NCBI GenBank assembly: GCA_024397935.1
Contig: CP073743.1
Coordinates: 1,364,001-1,428,000 of the forward strand
Direction: 5' to 3'
Source: a bacterium SCSIO 12844
Lineage (GTDB): Bacteria; Pseudomonadota; Gammaproteobacteria; Francisellales; Francisellaceae
Length of the DNA stretch: 64,000 bases
The notes beneath the pieces are model-generated. The model was not told the DNA's origin. It worked only from the letters and a program-made list of their open reading frames with translations, and did no database searches. How positions within the stretch are numbered: the stretch's first letter is position 1; every line of letters starts with the position of its first letter. The position numbers were made by a program, and so were the translations under genes. Shown piece by piece: positions 38,838 through 48,892 of the stretch.

Positions 38838-39037
38838 TATCTTGCCATTAATTTAGTCTAATTACATAATCACATTTTTAGTGTTTATTTTTAATTATGC
38901 AATTACTTTTATAGCAAAATCTGCTCAAGATAAATATTAATAAATTGATAAAAACGCTAACGAAAATAATGCAAGTTGATTTAAATTTAGGTATCCTTCG
39001 TGTATTCTATTTTGATAATTTAATCGTAACTATATAA

Positions 39038-41650
39038 ATGACTATGAATGTAAAAGATATCCGCCAAAAATTTATTGATTATTTTGTTAGTGAAGGTCAT
39101 AAACATGTGCCTTCAAGTTCTCTTGTGCCACATAATGATCAGACATTATTATTTACAAACGCAGGGATGGTTCAGTTTAAAGACGTATTTTTAGGAAAAG
39201 ATAAACGAGACTATACTAAAGCTGTAACATCACAACGCTGTGTTAGAGCTGGTGGTAAGCATAATGATTTAGAAAATGTTGGTTATACAGCAAGACATCA
39301 TACCTTTTTTGAAATGTTAGGTAATTTTAGCTTTGGTGATTATTTTAAAAAAGAAGCCATTGAGTTTTCATGGAAATTTCTAACTGAAGTTGTCAAAATT
39401 CCAAAAGAGCGCCTTTGGGTAACTGTTTTTACTGAAGATGATGAAGCAGCTGATATTTGGTTAAATCATATTGGCGTAGATAAAAATCGTTTTTCTCGTA
39501 TTGGCGAGAAAGATAACTTTTGGGCGATGGGTGATACAGGTCCTTGTGGCCCTTGTACTGAAATTTTTTATGATCATGGTGAAGATGTTCCTGGCGGTCC
39601 TCCAGGCTCAAAAGGTGAAGAGCTAGATCGTTATATCGAGATATGGAACTTGGTATTTATGCAATATAATCGCTTGCCTGATGGAGTACTTGAAGCTTTA
39701 CCGAATCCATCAGTTGATACTGGAATGGGAATTGAGCGTTTAGCAGCCATTTTACAAGGAGTGCATAATAATTATGAAATTGACTTATTTCAGTATATTA
39801 TTACAGCCATTGCCAATATATTAAACGTTAAAGATTTAACATTACCATCACTTAAAGTAATTGCAGATCATATTAGAGCGTGTAGCTTTCTAATAACAGA
39901 TGGTGTTTACCCTTCTAATGAAGGTCGTGGTTATGTATTAAGAAGAATTATCAGACGTGCAATTCGTCACGGTTATAAGCTTGGTGCTAAAGAGGCATTT
40001 TTTTATAAAATTGTACAAGCATTAGTTGATCAAATGGGAGAAGCTTACCCTGAATTAAAAATAGCTCAAAAACAAATAGAGGCTACCTTAAAGAAAGAAG
40101 AAGAACAATTCGCTAAAACACTTAATTCAGGTATGCGCCTCTTAGATGAGGCCTTAGCTAAAATTCAAAGTGACAAGTTATCTGGTGAAGTTGCATTTAA
40201 GCTATATGATACTTATGGATTTCCAGTTGATTTGACTGAAGATATTTTACGAGAAAAGTCAATGACTGTGGATATTGATGCGTTTGAACAATTAATGCAA
40301 GGGCAACGCGATCGAGCTAAAAAAGCATCATCATTTAAACAAGACTATAGTCAATCAATTCAGACACATACTCAAACAGACTTCTTAGGGTATGCTCATG
40401 CAGTTAGTGATGCAGTTGTAGTTGAGTTACTAGATGATGAAAAAAAACCAGTAAACTTATTAGCTGAAGGTAGTAAAGGTTGTATTATTTTATCTCAAAG
40501 TCCATTTTATGCTGAAAGCGGTGGTCAAGTTGGAGATAAAGGTATAATAGAAGCTTTAGGCGCTAAATTTGAAGTTGTTGATACACAGAAAATTAATGAT
40601 GCGATTTTACATCAAGGTATTGTCAAATCTGGTACATTTAAAATTGACCAAGAAGTCACAGCAATTATTGATTTATCATTTAGAGAGCAAACAGCATTAA
40701 ATCACTCTGCAACGCATTTATTACATGCAGCTTTAAGAAAAGTATTAGGTCCACATGTTCAGCAGAAAGGATCATTGGTTGCACCAGATCGTTTACGCTT
40801 TGATTTTACATCAAATGAGCCTATGACATTAGAGCAAATAGAGTTAGTTGAAGATTTGGTTAATGAGCAAATTAGAAAAAACCATCTTGTTGAAACGATT
40901 GTAACAACACATGAGCATGCTAATGAAATAGGTGCCATGGCATTATTCGGTGAAAAATACGGTGATCAAGTTCGTGTGTTACGTATGGGTGATTTTTCAA
41001 TGGAGCTATGTGGCGGAACACATGTTTCAAGAACCGGTGATATTGGCTATTTTACAATTATATCTGAAGGTGGTATTGCAGCAGGCATACGACGTATTGA
41101 AGCAGCAACTGGAAAAAATGCCGAGCAGAAAATAAAACAAGAAAAATTATTATTACGTCAAATTACTTCTGAGTTAAAGGCAAAGCCACAAACGGTAATT
41201 GATAAGTTAAGTAAAATGAAAACACAGCTTAAGCAACTTGAAAAAGAAGTATCAGAATTGAAAGTTGCATTAACTAAAGGTTCAGGAGTAGATTTATCAA
41301 CTCAAGCAACTACCATTGGAGATATTGCAGTCTTAAGTGCTGAAGTTAAAGGTGGTGATATGACAGTACTCAGATCGCAAATGGATCAACTGAAATCTAA
41401 ATTAAAACGGGCTGTGATTGTTTTAGCATCAACAAAAGATGATAAAGTACAGCTTTGTGCAGGTGTCACAAATAATTTAACAGATCAGTTTTCAGCAGGT
41501 GAGCTAGTTAATTATGTAGCACTACAGCTTGGAGGTAAAGGTGGTGGGCGACGAGATATGGCTCAAGCAGGTGGTAAAAGCCCTGAAAAACTAACTCAGG
41601 CACTTCAAAGTGTGAAACCTTGGGTTGAAAAGTATTATATTAATGCCTGA
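39038..41650 (+). CDS. alaS: Alanyl-tRNA synthetase
   Basis: This class II synthetase of 870 residues has the N-terminal catalytic domain (RCVRAGGKHNDLENVG, then FFEMLGNFSFGDYF), the editing domain with HSATHLLHAAL and CGGTHVSRTGDIG zinc ligands, and the C-terminal oligomerisation part ending in a Gly-rich stretch (LGGKGGGRRDMAQAGG). The first ATG is followed two codons later by a second ATG (39044), so the start is uncertain by two residues. No clear Shine-Dalgarno sequence is present. Confidence 0.98.
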   Translation: MTMNVKDIRQKFIDYFVSEGHKHVPSSSLVPHNDQTLLFTNAGMVQFKDVFLGKDKRDYTKAVTSQRCVRAGGKHNDLENVGYTARHHTFFEMLGNFSFGDYFKKEAIEFSWKFLTEVVKIPKERLWVTVFTEDDEAADIWLNHIGVDKNRFSRIGEKDNFWAMGDTGPCGPCTEIFYDHGEDVPGGPPGSKGEELDRYIEIWNLVFMQYNRLPDGVLEALPNPSVDTGMGIERLAAILQGVHNNYEIDLFQYIITAIANILNVKDLTLPSLKVIADHIRACSFLITDGVYPSNEGRGYVLRRIIRRAIRHGYKLGAKEAFFYKIVQALVDQMGEAYPELKIAQKQIEATLKKEEEQFAKTLNSGMRLLDEALAKIQSDKLSGEVAFKLYDTYGFPVDLTEDILREKSMTVDIDAFEQLMQGQRDRAKKASSFKQDYSQSIQTHTQTDFLGYAHAVSDAVVVELLDDEKKPVNLLAEGSKGCIILSQSPFYAESGGQVGDKGIIEALGAKFEVVDTQKINDAILHQGIVKSGTFKIDQEVTAIIDLSFREQTALNHSATHLLHAALRKVLGPHVQQKGSLVAPDRLRFDFTSNEPMTLEQIELVEDLVNEQIRKNHLVETIVTTHEHANEIGAMALFGEKYGDQVRVLRMGDFSMELCGGTHVSRTGDIGYFTIISEGGIAAGIRRIEAATGKNAEQKIKQEKLLLRQITSELKAKPQTVIDKLSKMKTQLKQLEKEVSELKVALTKGSGVDLSTQATTIGDIAVLSAEVKGGDMTVLRSQMDQLKSKLKRAVIVLASTKDDKVQLCAGVTNNLTDQFSAGELVNYVALQLGGKGGGRRDMAQAGGKSPEKLTQALQSVKPWVEKYYINA

Positions 41651-41729
41651 TCAACTTTAAAAGAAGTGCTAAAGTTAAACTAGGGATTAAATATTAAGTA
41701 TAAATATGATTAATTTTGGATGATGAAAT

Positions 41730-43064
41730 ATGCTTAAACGAGTTTCACAAGTTGCAATCTCTGTTACGCTTGGATGTATGGTGGCACCACAGGCTTGGGC
41801 AGTGAATTTGCTACAAGTCTATCAACAGGCATTAAAAAATAACTATTCGATTCGAAGTGATTATAATAGTTATCAATCAACTGCAATGGCAGAGAAAGTT
41901 AACCTTGGTGCATTATTTCCGAGCTTTTCTGTTACAGGTACAGCAAGCACAAATAACATTGATAATTTAAATGGTAGTGGTAACTATCAAAGTGTTGGTT
42001 ATCAATTAAACGTTAGTCAAGTTTTATTCGATTATGGTTTGTATAAAACTTATAAAGCATCAGAGAAAACTACTTTACAGTCTTTGGCTAGTTACCGATA
42101 CAGTAGGCAACAATTGATGTTAAATGTTGCTCAGGCTTATTTTAATATTTTATTAGCAAAAGATCAGTTAGAGTTTGCAGATGCCAATGTTAAAGCATTA
42201 AAAAGTGCTTTAGATCAGGCAACGGTTAAGTTTAAAGTTGGAGTTTCTACTGATACAGATGTTAAGCAAGCTGAAGCATCTTATTATAATGGTTTAGCAG
42301 AGCAAGTTGCTGCTCAAAATAATTTAGATACCAGTTACTATTCTTTGTATCAATTAACAGGTAAGCTAGAGAAAGACTTAGCACCACTAAAAACGAATAT
42401 CATATATAAAGAACCAACGCCAAATAATATTAACGACTGGGTTAAAATTGCTAAAGTAAACAATCAAAATTATTTGTCACAAAAATATCAACAATACGCA
42501 GCGTATGATACCATGCAAGCAAGCTATGGTGCATTTTTACCATCGATTTCTTTAGTTGCTCAATATAACAATACTTTTAATTCTGGTGATGAAGATGCCT
42601 ATCGAAGTGCAGCAGGATTAACGAATCATCCAGTGACAGGTTATGTTGGTTTATCACTTACTTGGAATATATTTAATGGTGGAAGTGATTATGCCACTAA
42701 AGTTCAAAATGCTAGATTATATACAGCAGAAGAATTTAACTCTTTAGATGTATTAAGAACATTAATTCAAGATACGCGTTCAGATTATTTGAATATTCAA
42801 GCATTTATTAGTCAGATTGAAGCATTACAGCAATCTGTAAAAGCATCTGAATTGGCATATCAGCAGTTTGTTGAGCAATATAATGTTGGTACAGCAACGA
42901 TTACTGATGTATTAGATCAGTTAAAAACATTATTTGAAAGTAAAAGTAATTTGGCTGAAGTTAAATATAATTACTTTAACGGTTTATTGCAGTTAAAGTT
43001 AGATGCAGGCACATTATCTGTTAAAGACATTCAATCAATTAATCAACAGTTGCAGAATACTTAG
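41730..43064 (+). CDS. tolC: TolC-family outer-membrane efflux protein
   Basis: This 444-residue outer-membrane channel for type I secretion and multidrug efflux has a signal peptide ending in AWA-V near residue 24. It shows the two repeated OEP halves with long helices such as YFNILLAKDQLEFADANVKAL and DYLNIQAFISQIEALQQSV. No adjacent pump or adaptor genes are present, as is usual for a housekeeping TolC. It lies between alaS and an aminopeptidase gene, with small gaps. Confidence 0.92.
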   Translation: MLKRVSQVAISVTLGCMVAPQAWAVNLLQVYQQALKNNYSIRSDYNSYQSTAMAEKVNLGALFPSFSVTGTASTNNIDNLNGSGNYQSVGYQLNVSQVLFDYGLYKTYKASEKTTLQSLASYRYSRQQLMLNVAQAYFNILLAKDQLEFADANVKALKSALDQATVKFKVGVSTDTDVKQAEASYYNGLAEQVAAQNNLDTSYYSLYQLTGKLEKDLAPLKTNIIYKEPTPNNINDWVKIAKVNNQNYLSQKYQQYAAYDTMQASYGAFLPSISLVAQYNNTFNSGDEDAYRSAAGLTNHPVTGYVGLSLTWNIFNGGSDYATKVQNARLYTAEEFNSLDVLRTLIQDTRSDYLNIQAFISQIEALQQSVKASELAYQQFVEQYNVGTATITDVLDQLKTLFESKSNLAEVKYNYFNGLLQLKLDAGTLSVKDIQSINQQLQNT

Positions 43065-43120
43065 TTTAAATTCTAGGTATGCGGTAATCAAACTAAAAAC
43101 TTACTTAGAGAGATTTTTTT

Positions 43121-44503
43121 ATGAAACATGATTTGTTTTTTGATGATTTATCAGAAACCTATATAAAATTAATTCCAGTTGACAGCCATCATTTAAATGA
43201 ACTTCAATCACAAATTAGTGAAATGCAATGGCAATACCTTTTAGACGTCGGCTTTAATGCACAAGCAAAATCATTTTTACACCTGCCAGATGCAAATGGC
43301 AAGGTTGATTGTGTTTTATGGGGTGTTGAGGGGTTAAGCCAATTAGAATTATTAGGTTATTTAAAACGTTTATTGCCTGAGGGAAATTATAAATTAGATG
43401 ATGTATTGAATTTAATTTCTACGCCAGAACTTGCGTATTTAGGCTTTGCTTTAGGTAGTTATCAATTTGTCAGCTACCATACCTCAAGAGCATCAAAAAG
43501 CGTTAAGTTATATTGGCCAGAATCTGACATTGATGCCGTTATTCTAAAAGAGATTGAAGCAGTCTATTTTGTTAGAAATTTAATTAATACACCAGCAAAT
43601 GACTTAGGGCCAATTCAGTTTGCAATGGAAGCAGAAACAGTTGCTAAATCATTCAATGCTGACTTCGAATGTATTGTTGGAGACCAACTTTTAGCTGAAA
43701 ATTACCCATTAATTCATGCGGTAGGCAGAGCTTCAATTACACCACCGCGATTGGTTAAATTTAGTTGGGGAGATAAAACAAACCCACATATAGCATTGGT
43801 AGGTAAAGGTGTATGCTATGACACAGGTGGCTTGTCATTAAAACCGACAGCTGGTATGAAACTAATGAAAAAAGATATGGGTGGAGCTGCACAAACTTTA
43901 GGTTTAGCCCAGTTAATTATGAGTTATCAATTACCGGTAAGGTTAACAGTCTATCTGCCTATGGTTGAAAACGCTATTGGGGGTAATGCTTATCGACTAG
44001 GCGATGTTATTAATGCACGTAATGGTAAAAGCGTTGAAATTTTAAATACAGATGCAGAAGGCCGTTTAATATTAGCAGATGCATTGACAGCTGCCAGTGA
44101 AACAGATGCGGAGTTAATTATTGATTTTGCGACACTAACGGGCGCATGTCGTGTCGCTTTAGGAATGGATATTGGTGCTATTTATTCAAATAATGATACA
44201 ATTGCAAGAGCAATTGAAACACGTTCTGAAATTGTAGAAGATTTGTTATGGCATATGCCATTATATTCACATTATAAAAAAGGTTTAAAAGGTAGAGTTG
44301 CTGAATTAACGAATGTTAGTAGCTCACCTTATGCAGGTTCTATTGTCGCAGCACTATTTTTAGAAGAGTTTGTTGGTAATAAACCATGGGTACATTTTGA
44401 TATTTCTGGATGGCGTGATACAGAGCAAGCAATTTCTGAAATAGGAGGAGACGCAATAGGGCTAAGAGCAGTCTTTGATTATTTATGTTCCAGGTATGCC
44501 TAA
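43121..44503 (+). CDS. Leucyl aminopeptidase, M17 family
   Basis: This 460-residue cytosolic metallopeptidase has the M17 signature NTDAEGRL with metal ligands Asp and Glu, and a Lys ligand region in GKGVCYDTGGLSLKP; the catalytic Lys and Arg are in MKLMKKDMGG and AEGRL. It is more like the shorter PepB/YwaD-type M17 proteins than classical PepA in its N-terminal half. It removes N-terminal residues from peptides. It is convergent with bolA: the two genes abut. Confidence 0.93.
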   Translation: MKHDLFFDDLSETYIKLIPVDSHHLNELQSQISEMQWQYLLDVGFNAQAKSFLHLPDANGKVDCVLWGVEGLSQLELLGYLKRLLPEGNYKLDDVLNLISTPELAYLGFALGSYQFVSYHTSRASKSVKLYWPESDIDAVILKEIEAVYFVRNLINTPANDLGPIQFAMEAETVAKSFNADFECIVGDQLLAENYPLIHAVGRASITPPRLVKFSWGDKTNPHIALVGKGVCYDTGGLSLKPTAGMKLMKKDMGGAAQTLGLAQLIMSYQLPVRLTVYLPMVENAIGGNAYRLGDVINARNGKSVEILNTDAEGRLILADALTAASETDAELIIDFATLTGACRVALGMDIGAIYSNNDTIARAIETRSEIVEDLLWHMPLYSHYKKGLKGRVAELTNVSSSPYAGSIVAALFLEEFVGNKPWVHFDISGWRDTEQAISEIGGDAIGLRAVFDYLCSRYA

Positions 44504-44770
44504 TTATGATTGAATAATATGTATATTTAATGCATGAATGTCTGTTTCAAATAAATCTATAACCGACTGATAGATTTTTTGATGTGCTTTTAATCTAGTT
44601 AGTCCCTCTAAACTTTGTGCTTTTATTTTTACAATAAAATGACCTTTGCCTGATTTAGCACCTGGATGGTTTTTATGTCTTTGTGAATCATCAATAATTT
44701 CAATTAGCTCTGGAGATAGTGATTGGGTAATTCTTTTTTTAATCAATTCTATACGTTTACTATTATCCAT
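44504..44770 (-). CDS. bolA: BolA-family protein
   Basis: This 88-residue BolA/IbaG-type protein carries the conserved IIDDSQRHKNH with a histidine that ligates shared 2Fe-2S clusters with monothiol glutaredoxins, and a H...HIIQS end. Such proteins act in iron-sulfur trafficking and stress response. The gene's stop abuts that of the aminopeptidase. A minus-strand TTGACT at 44830-44835 with TACTCT 18 bases later is a possible promoter. Confidence 0.93.
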   Translation of the reverse strand: MDNSKRIELIKKRITQSLSPELIEIIDDSQRHKNHPGAKSGKGHFIVKIKAQSLEGLTRLKAHQKIYQSVIDLFETDIHALNIHIIQS

Positions 44771-44860
44771 ATTATCTCATTTTAGATTATTAATTAAGTT
44801 AAGTAGAGAGTAGCAGCTTTTTAAAAAATAAGTCAATCATTAATGGAAATCGAATCTTAC

Positions 44861-44890
44861 TTGACGCTTATCAATACTATCCGATAGAAT
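44861..44890 (+). promoter_or_regulatory. Promoter of fabI
   Basis: TTGACG at 44861 and TAGAAT at 44885 are separated by 18 bases, 40 bases before the fabI start. Two short palindromes surround it: CTATC-C-GATAG at 44877-44887 overlaps the -10 box, and TATCA-T-TGATA lies at 44898-44908. They could be operator sites; this is inference. Confidence 0.6.
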
Positions 44891-44929
44891 GCTTTCATAT
44901 CATTGATAATGACGGAGTAAAATAATCTT

Positions 44930-45712
44930 ATGGGATTTCTACAAGGTAAAAAAATCTTAGTTGTTGGTTTATTAAGTAATAAGTCAATTGCCTATGGTGT
45001 TGCTGAGGCATTACATCGTGAGGGCGCAGAGTTAGCGTTTACCTATCAAAGTGAGCGTTTTAAAGATCGAGTTCACAAATTAACGGATAAATATAATCCA
45101 TCAGCGCTTGTTGAGTGTGATGTTAGTAATGATGAACAAATCGAAAATGTATTTAAAGTTTTAAGTGAAAAGTGGGATGGTTTAGATGGAATTGTACACT
45201 CTGTTGCTTATGCACCAGCCGATCAATTAAGTGGTGATTTTATATCAGCAGTTAATCGTGATGGTTTTAAAATTGCTCATGATATTAGTGCTTATAGCTT
45301 TGCTGCTTTAGCGAAAGCTGGTAGAGATATGATGAAAGGACGAAATGCATCTCTAGTTACAATGACCTATTTAGGTTCTGAAAAGGCTATGCCTAACTAT
45401 AATACGATGGGTGTGGCAAAGGCATCATTAGAAGCAACTGTTAGATATTCAGCTTTAGCACTAGGAGAGGACGGTATTAGAGCCAATGCAATTTCAGCTG
45501 GACCAATTAGAACATTAGCAGCTTCTGGTGTTGGCAATTTTAAAAAGATTCTAGATTATAATACCAAGGTTGCACCATTAAAGAAAAATGTAGATATAAT
45601 GGAGGTTGGTAATACTGCTGCATTTTTATGTTCTGACTTATCTAGTGGCATTACTGGTGAGGTTATTTATGTTGATGCAGGCTATCATTGTGTAAGTATG
45701 GGAGCTATTTAA
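44930..45712 (+). CDS. fabI: Enoyl-ACP reductase (NADH) FabI
   Basis: This 260-residue short-chain dehydrogenase-like enzyme completes each round of fatty-acid elongation. FabI hallmarks are [18 protein letters not shown] at the NAD site, HSVAYAP, Tyr147 and the catalytic Tyr157-x6-Lys164 pair in NYNTMGVAK. The [12 protein letters not shown] block is typical. It is followed 7 bases later by an AGE-type isomerase and may be co-transcribed with it. Confidence 0.97.
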   Translation: MGFLQGKKILVVGLLSNKSIAYGVAEALHREGAELAFTYQSERFKDRVHKLTDKYNPSALVECDVSNDEQIENVFKVLSEKWDGLDGIVHSVAYAPADQLSGDFISAVNRDGFKIAHDISAYSFAALAKAGRDMMKGRNASLVTMTYLGSEKAMPNYNTMGVAKASLEATVRYSALALGEDGIRANAISAGPIRTLAASGVGNFKKILDYNTKVAPLKKNVDIMEVGNTAAFLCSDLSSGITGEVIYVDAGYHCVSMGAI

Positions 45713-45719
45713 TTAGATC

Positions 45720-46769
45720 ATGAATCATGTTATTCAAGCAAAAGCACGACAATTAATTGATGTTTATTATGAATGTTTAAAAGCTCATATTCAAAGATAT
45801 GGGTTTTGTGGTGAATTTATAGAGTCAGACTATACGCCAGATTTAAAAGAAACGCGCCTTTTATGTCAGTGTCGAAGTATTTTCTTTTTACTTGATTATG
45901 CAGAAATAACTGGCGATGAAACTTGCATTGAGCTTGCATTTGAGCTTTATATTGTTATTCAAGCAAATTATTTTAATGATGAGAAGCTTACTTGGAGTCA
46001 GTATCCAGGCGGGAATTCTAACACATTATATGAATATGCGTTTGTCTTATTAGCATTTACAAAATTATACAAAGTAAAATCGCTGGATTCATTGAACAAT
46101 GCGATTAATCGTGTTGATGAAATATTGCAAAATGAATATATATCATTTAAGAGTAGTTTTGCAAATTTACAAGGCTCTGATGGAAGACTGTGCCAGAATG
46201 CTTTAATGCATTTATTTGAGGCTTATCTTGAAGCCTATAAAACATTTCAAACCAATCACTACTTGAATACAGTTGAATTATTATTAGATACGTTAATGAA
46301 TTTATTTTTAAGTCAAAAAATGAATTTAATTAGTGAGTATGCCCCATTAGATAATGTAAATGATATTTTTGAACCAGGACATTCATTTGAATGGGCTTCC
46401 TTATTATTTGAGGCAGAAAAATTAGGTATTAAAGTGCCTACGCATAGTAAACATAAACGAATTGTTGAATCTGCTGAGAATTTAGGTGTAATTGATAATA
46501 CATTGGTTGTAGGGCAATTAAAAATAAATACAGAGAAAGATCAATCACGTTTTCGCGTTTGGCCATTGTTTGAACGTTTAAGATATTATGCAATGACTGA
46601 TGATCAAACTAAAATTGAATCTATTTTTAATTCGTTTGTAGAGATCTTTTTTGATACTAATAACTTTCCAATTGAATATGTTAATCAAAACCTTAAAGCA
46701 GACTTTCAGCATATTAAAGCGACAACTTCTTATCATTTAATCAACTGTTTTAAATATTTATTACCTTAA
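45720..46769 (+). CDS. AGE-family sugar epimerase/isomerase
   Basis: This 349-residue protein has the all-helical barrel pattern of N-acylglucosamine 2-epimerase, mannose isomerase and related enzymes. Family landmarks are ETRLLCQCRSIFFL near residue 42, the EPGHSFEWA block with the catalytic-type histidine near residue 220, and RVWPLFERLRY. Substrate could be a hexose or N-acyl sugar. The start is 7 bases after fabI. Confidence 0.8.
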   Translation: MNHVIQAKARQLIDVYYECLKAHIQRYGFCGEFIESDYTPDLKETRLLCQCRSIFFLLDYAEITGDETCIELAFELYIVIQANYFNDEKLTWSQYPGGNSNTLYEYAFVLLAFTKLYKVKSLDSLNNAINRVDEILQNEYISFKSSFANLQGSDGRLCQNALMHLFEAYLEAYKTFQTNHYLNTVELLLDTLMNLFLSQKMNLISEYAPLDNVNDIFEPGHSFEWASLLFEAEKLGIKVPTHSKHKRIVESAENLGVIDNTLVVGQLKINTEKDQSRFRVWPLFERLRYYAMTDDQTKIESIFNSFVEIFFDTNNFPIEYVNQNLKADFQHIKATTSYHLINCFKYLLP

Positions 46770-46916
46770 TTTTTGGTTGTTAACTACTTTCTATGGTTTA
46801 ATGAAATAACAAAAAACAATAAAGATATGATAAAAATTACAAAAATATAAAGAAATTGTTTTATTTTCGACTATACTAAGCACGGAAAAACACAGAGAGG
46901 CGATTAGGGTAGAAAT

Positions 46917-47744
46917 ATGAAACTAAAGTTATTGGGTTTAGCTGTTGCATGTACGATTACAACAACAAATCTTTATGCAAGTGATAGTCAAAACACAAAT
47001 ACTACAAATACTGATACAGATCAAACTTTAGATAATCAAGATAAACCAAATACATGGGGTGTTGGAGTTGCAGGTTTAATTTCTCCTGTGCCTTATAAAG
47101 ATACATCTTCTACAATTCTACCTTTACCTGTAATTAGTTATCAGGGAGAAAACTTAAGAATTTCTGGCCCTTTTGTTAGCTATAAGTTTTTAAACTATGA
47201 ATATGCTAAAACATCTGTGCAAGCGTTTTTATATCCGCAGCATTTCCGTTCAAATAAGTCAACTGATGGACAGATGAAAAGGTTAGACAATAGAAATTAT
47301 ATTGTGATGGGTGGTATTAATCAGAAGTTTTTAAGTCCATATGGTATTTTAAATTTCTCATTTAATGTTGATATGACAGGTCAGTCAAATGGATTTAGTA
47401 TTATAACTCGATATAATATCCCATTTGTATTTAATAAAATCTTTGGTAATGACCGTTTAGTCTTAAATCCAGGTATTGGACTTCAATACAGCAGCCACTT
47501 ATTAACGAATTATTATTATGGTATTTCGTCATCAGAGACAAATAGTTCAGGTTTAGAAACTTATCATCCTAGTGGTGCAATCTCGCCATTTTTTAGTTTA
47601 ACAACGGCTTATTCATTTGCCAATCACTGGACTTTAGCTTTAGTAAATACATTTACGCGCTTAGATAATACAGTTTATGATAGTCCTATGGTTGAAAAAC
47701 GTTATATTATTACAACTTATGGGTCAATTGTTTATAAGTTCTAA
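46917..47744 (+). CDS. MipA/OmpV-family outer-membrane protein
   Basis: The 275-residue protein has a signal peptide ending in LYA-S near residue 22, a short Thr/Asn/Asp-rich linker, then the barrel start WGVGVAGLISP and strands through the C-terminal YGSIVYKF. The pattern P-Y-K-D-T-x-S-x-x-x-P-L-P-V-I-S-Y is the MipA/OmpV hallmark. Such proteins are outer-membrane barrels associated with peptidoglycan remodelling or immunogenic surface antigens. Confidence 0.85.
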   Translation: MKLKLLGLAVACTITTTNLYASDSQNTNTTNTDTDQTLDNQDKPNTWGVGVAGLISPVPYKDTSSTILPLPVISYQGENLRISGPFVSYKFLNYEYAKTSVQAFLYPQHFRSNKSTDGQMKRLDNRNYIVMGGINQKFLSPYGILNFSFNVDMTGQSNGFSIITRYNIPFVFNKIFGNDRLVLNPGIGLQYSSHLLTNYYYGISSSETNSSGLETYHPSGAISPFFSLTTAYSFANHWTLALVNTFTRLDNTVYDSPMVEKRYIITTYGSIVYKF

Positions 47745-47755
47745 ACACGGTTAGC

Positions 47756-48424
47756 TTAGCCAATAATGTCGCTATTAATATCACTAATTATATGTAATTT
47801 GCTCATAAGGCCGGTATTGGTTAAGTAAATATTATATTGTGCATGATTAATAAGTGGCATAAAAACAGCATTGCCATATTTTGCCTCTACAAACCAAGAG
47901 GTAATCGTTGGGTAATTTGTTAATAACTGCCATAAATCAATGCTGGAACGTTGCTCAATTGGGTAAATCGTTTTATGTTGAGTCTGTTCCATTTCTATAT
48001 TATCATAAATGCCACTTAAAGTGCCTAGGCGATATAATGGTTTTAAATTTAAAAACCTAAGCCAAGGTTTTAGTTGTATTACTTGAGCGCTAAACATCCA
48101 TTGATCGCCTGAAATATGATAACAGCGATTTGGTTTATTGGTAATTTTATTAGATTTAAAGTTTAAATTTATACAGTAGTCATGCTCTGTTTTTTGTGTA
48201 ATATAAAGACTTGCAATAAGCGTGTTTTCAGATGCACTTTGCCATTGGTTGGTTGCAATTGATAATAAAAATAATGTACTGGATAAAATTGAAAAAATTA
48301 ACGTGCTGGTGAGATGCTTTATTGTTGAGATTGTTTTTGCTTGAAAGGCACTTTTAATGATTTTATAGAATGAATAAATAGCACAGAGTGCAAAAATTAG
48401 ACATATTATTTTAATGACAACCAC
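47756..48424 (-). CDS. Membrane-anchored protein of unknown function, 222 aa
   Basis: Two N-terminal hydrophobic helices (about 3-20 and 40-60) are followed by a likely periplasmic domain of 160 residues. The domain has GDQWMFSAQVIQLKPW and LYRLGTLSGIYDNIE, which I recall from a conserved proteobacterial membrane protein of unknown role, sometimes loosely called a multidrug transporter without evidence. It shares strand with the ferredoxin gene upstream, 22 bases away. Confidence 0.6.
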   Translation of the reverse strand: MVVIKIICLIFALCAIYSFYKIIKSAFQAKTISTIKHLTSTLIFSILSSTLFLLSIATNQWQSASENTLIASLYITQKTEHDYCINLNFKSNKITNKPNRCYHISGDQWMFSAQVIQLKPWLRFLNLKPLYRLGTLSGIYDNIEMEQTQHKTIYPIEQRSSIDLWQLLTNYPTITSWFVEAKYGNAVFMPLINHAQYNIYLTNTGLMSKLHIISDINSDIIG

Positions 48425-48446
48425 ATTAAACCTTAAAGCAATTTTT

Positions 48447-48794
48447 TTATTCTTTATCTAATAAGTATTCAGTTACAATATTACCATTAATTATATGCTC
48501 TTGAATGATTCTTTCCAGTATTTTTGGTGAACAAGAGTGATACCAAATACCTTCAGGGTAGACAACGGCAATAGGACCATTTTGACAGACTCTTAAACAA
48601 TTTGCTTTTGTCCGGTATACATGTCCATGTTGACTTAATTGTAATTCTTGTAGTCTATTTTTTAGGTAACTCCAAGATTCAAGTGATTGTTCATGATTAC
48701 AACATTTTGGTTTAGTTTGATCACAGCATAAAAAAATATGGTGTTTTATATTTTTGATTCCTAACTTTTTTATCTTTTCTTCAATTGTTAACAT
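48447..48794 (-). CDS. Thioredoxin-like [2Fe-2S] ferredoxin
   Basis: This 115-residue protein has the thioredoxin-fold ferredoxin arrangement with cluster cysteines in the N-terminal [12 protein letters not shown] and in the later CLRVCQNGP. The C-terminal [11 protein letters not shown] is typical of this group, which is related to the NuoE domain. Function is probably electron transfer; partner unknown. It lies on the minus strand, divergent from the DAACS transporter. Confidence 0.88.
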   Translation of the reverse strand: MLTIEEKIKKLGIKNIKHHIFLCCDQTKPKCCNHEQSLESWSYLKNRLQELQLSQHGHVYRTKANCLRVCQNGPIAVVYPEGIWYHSCSPKILERIIQEHIINGNIVTEYLLDKE

Positions 48795-48892
48795 GATAAT
48801 TATTCCTAAATTTGCATTTCATAAATTTTTTAATTGAGCTATGATATCAGATTCCAACAACAACATAAACTAGCTAAAAGAGGATGATAGTT

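Noticed and set aside
41653-41676. Inverted repeat AACTTTA/TAAAGTT after alaS
   Set aside because: A 7-bp A/T-rich stem with a 10-base loop and no following T-tract is too weak to call a terminator.
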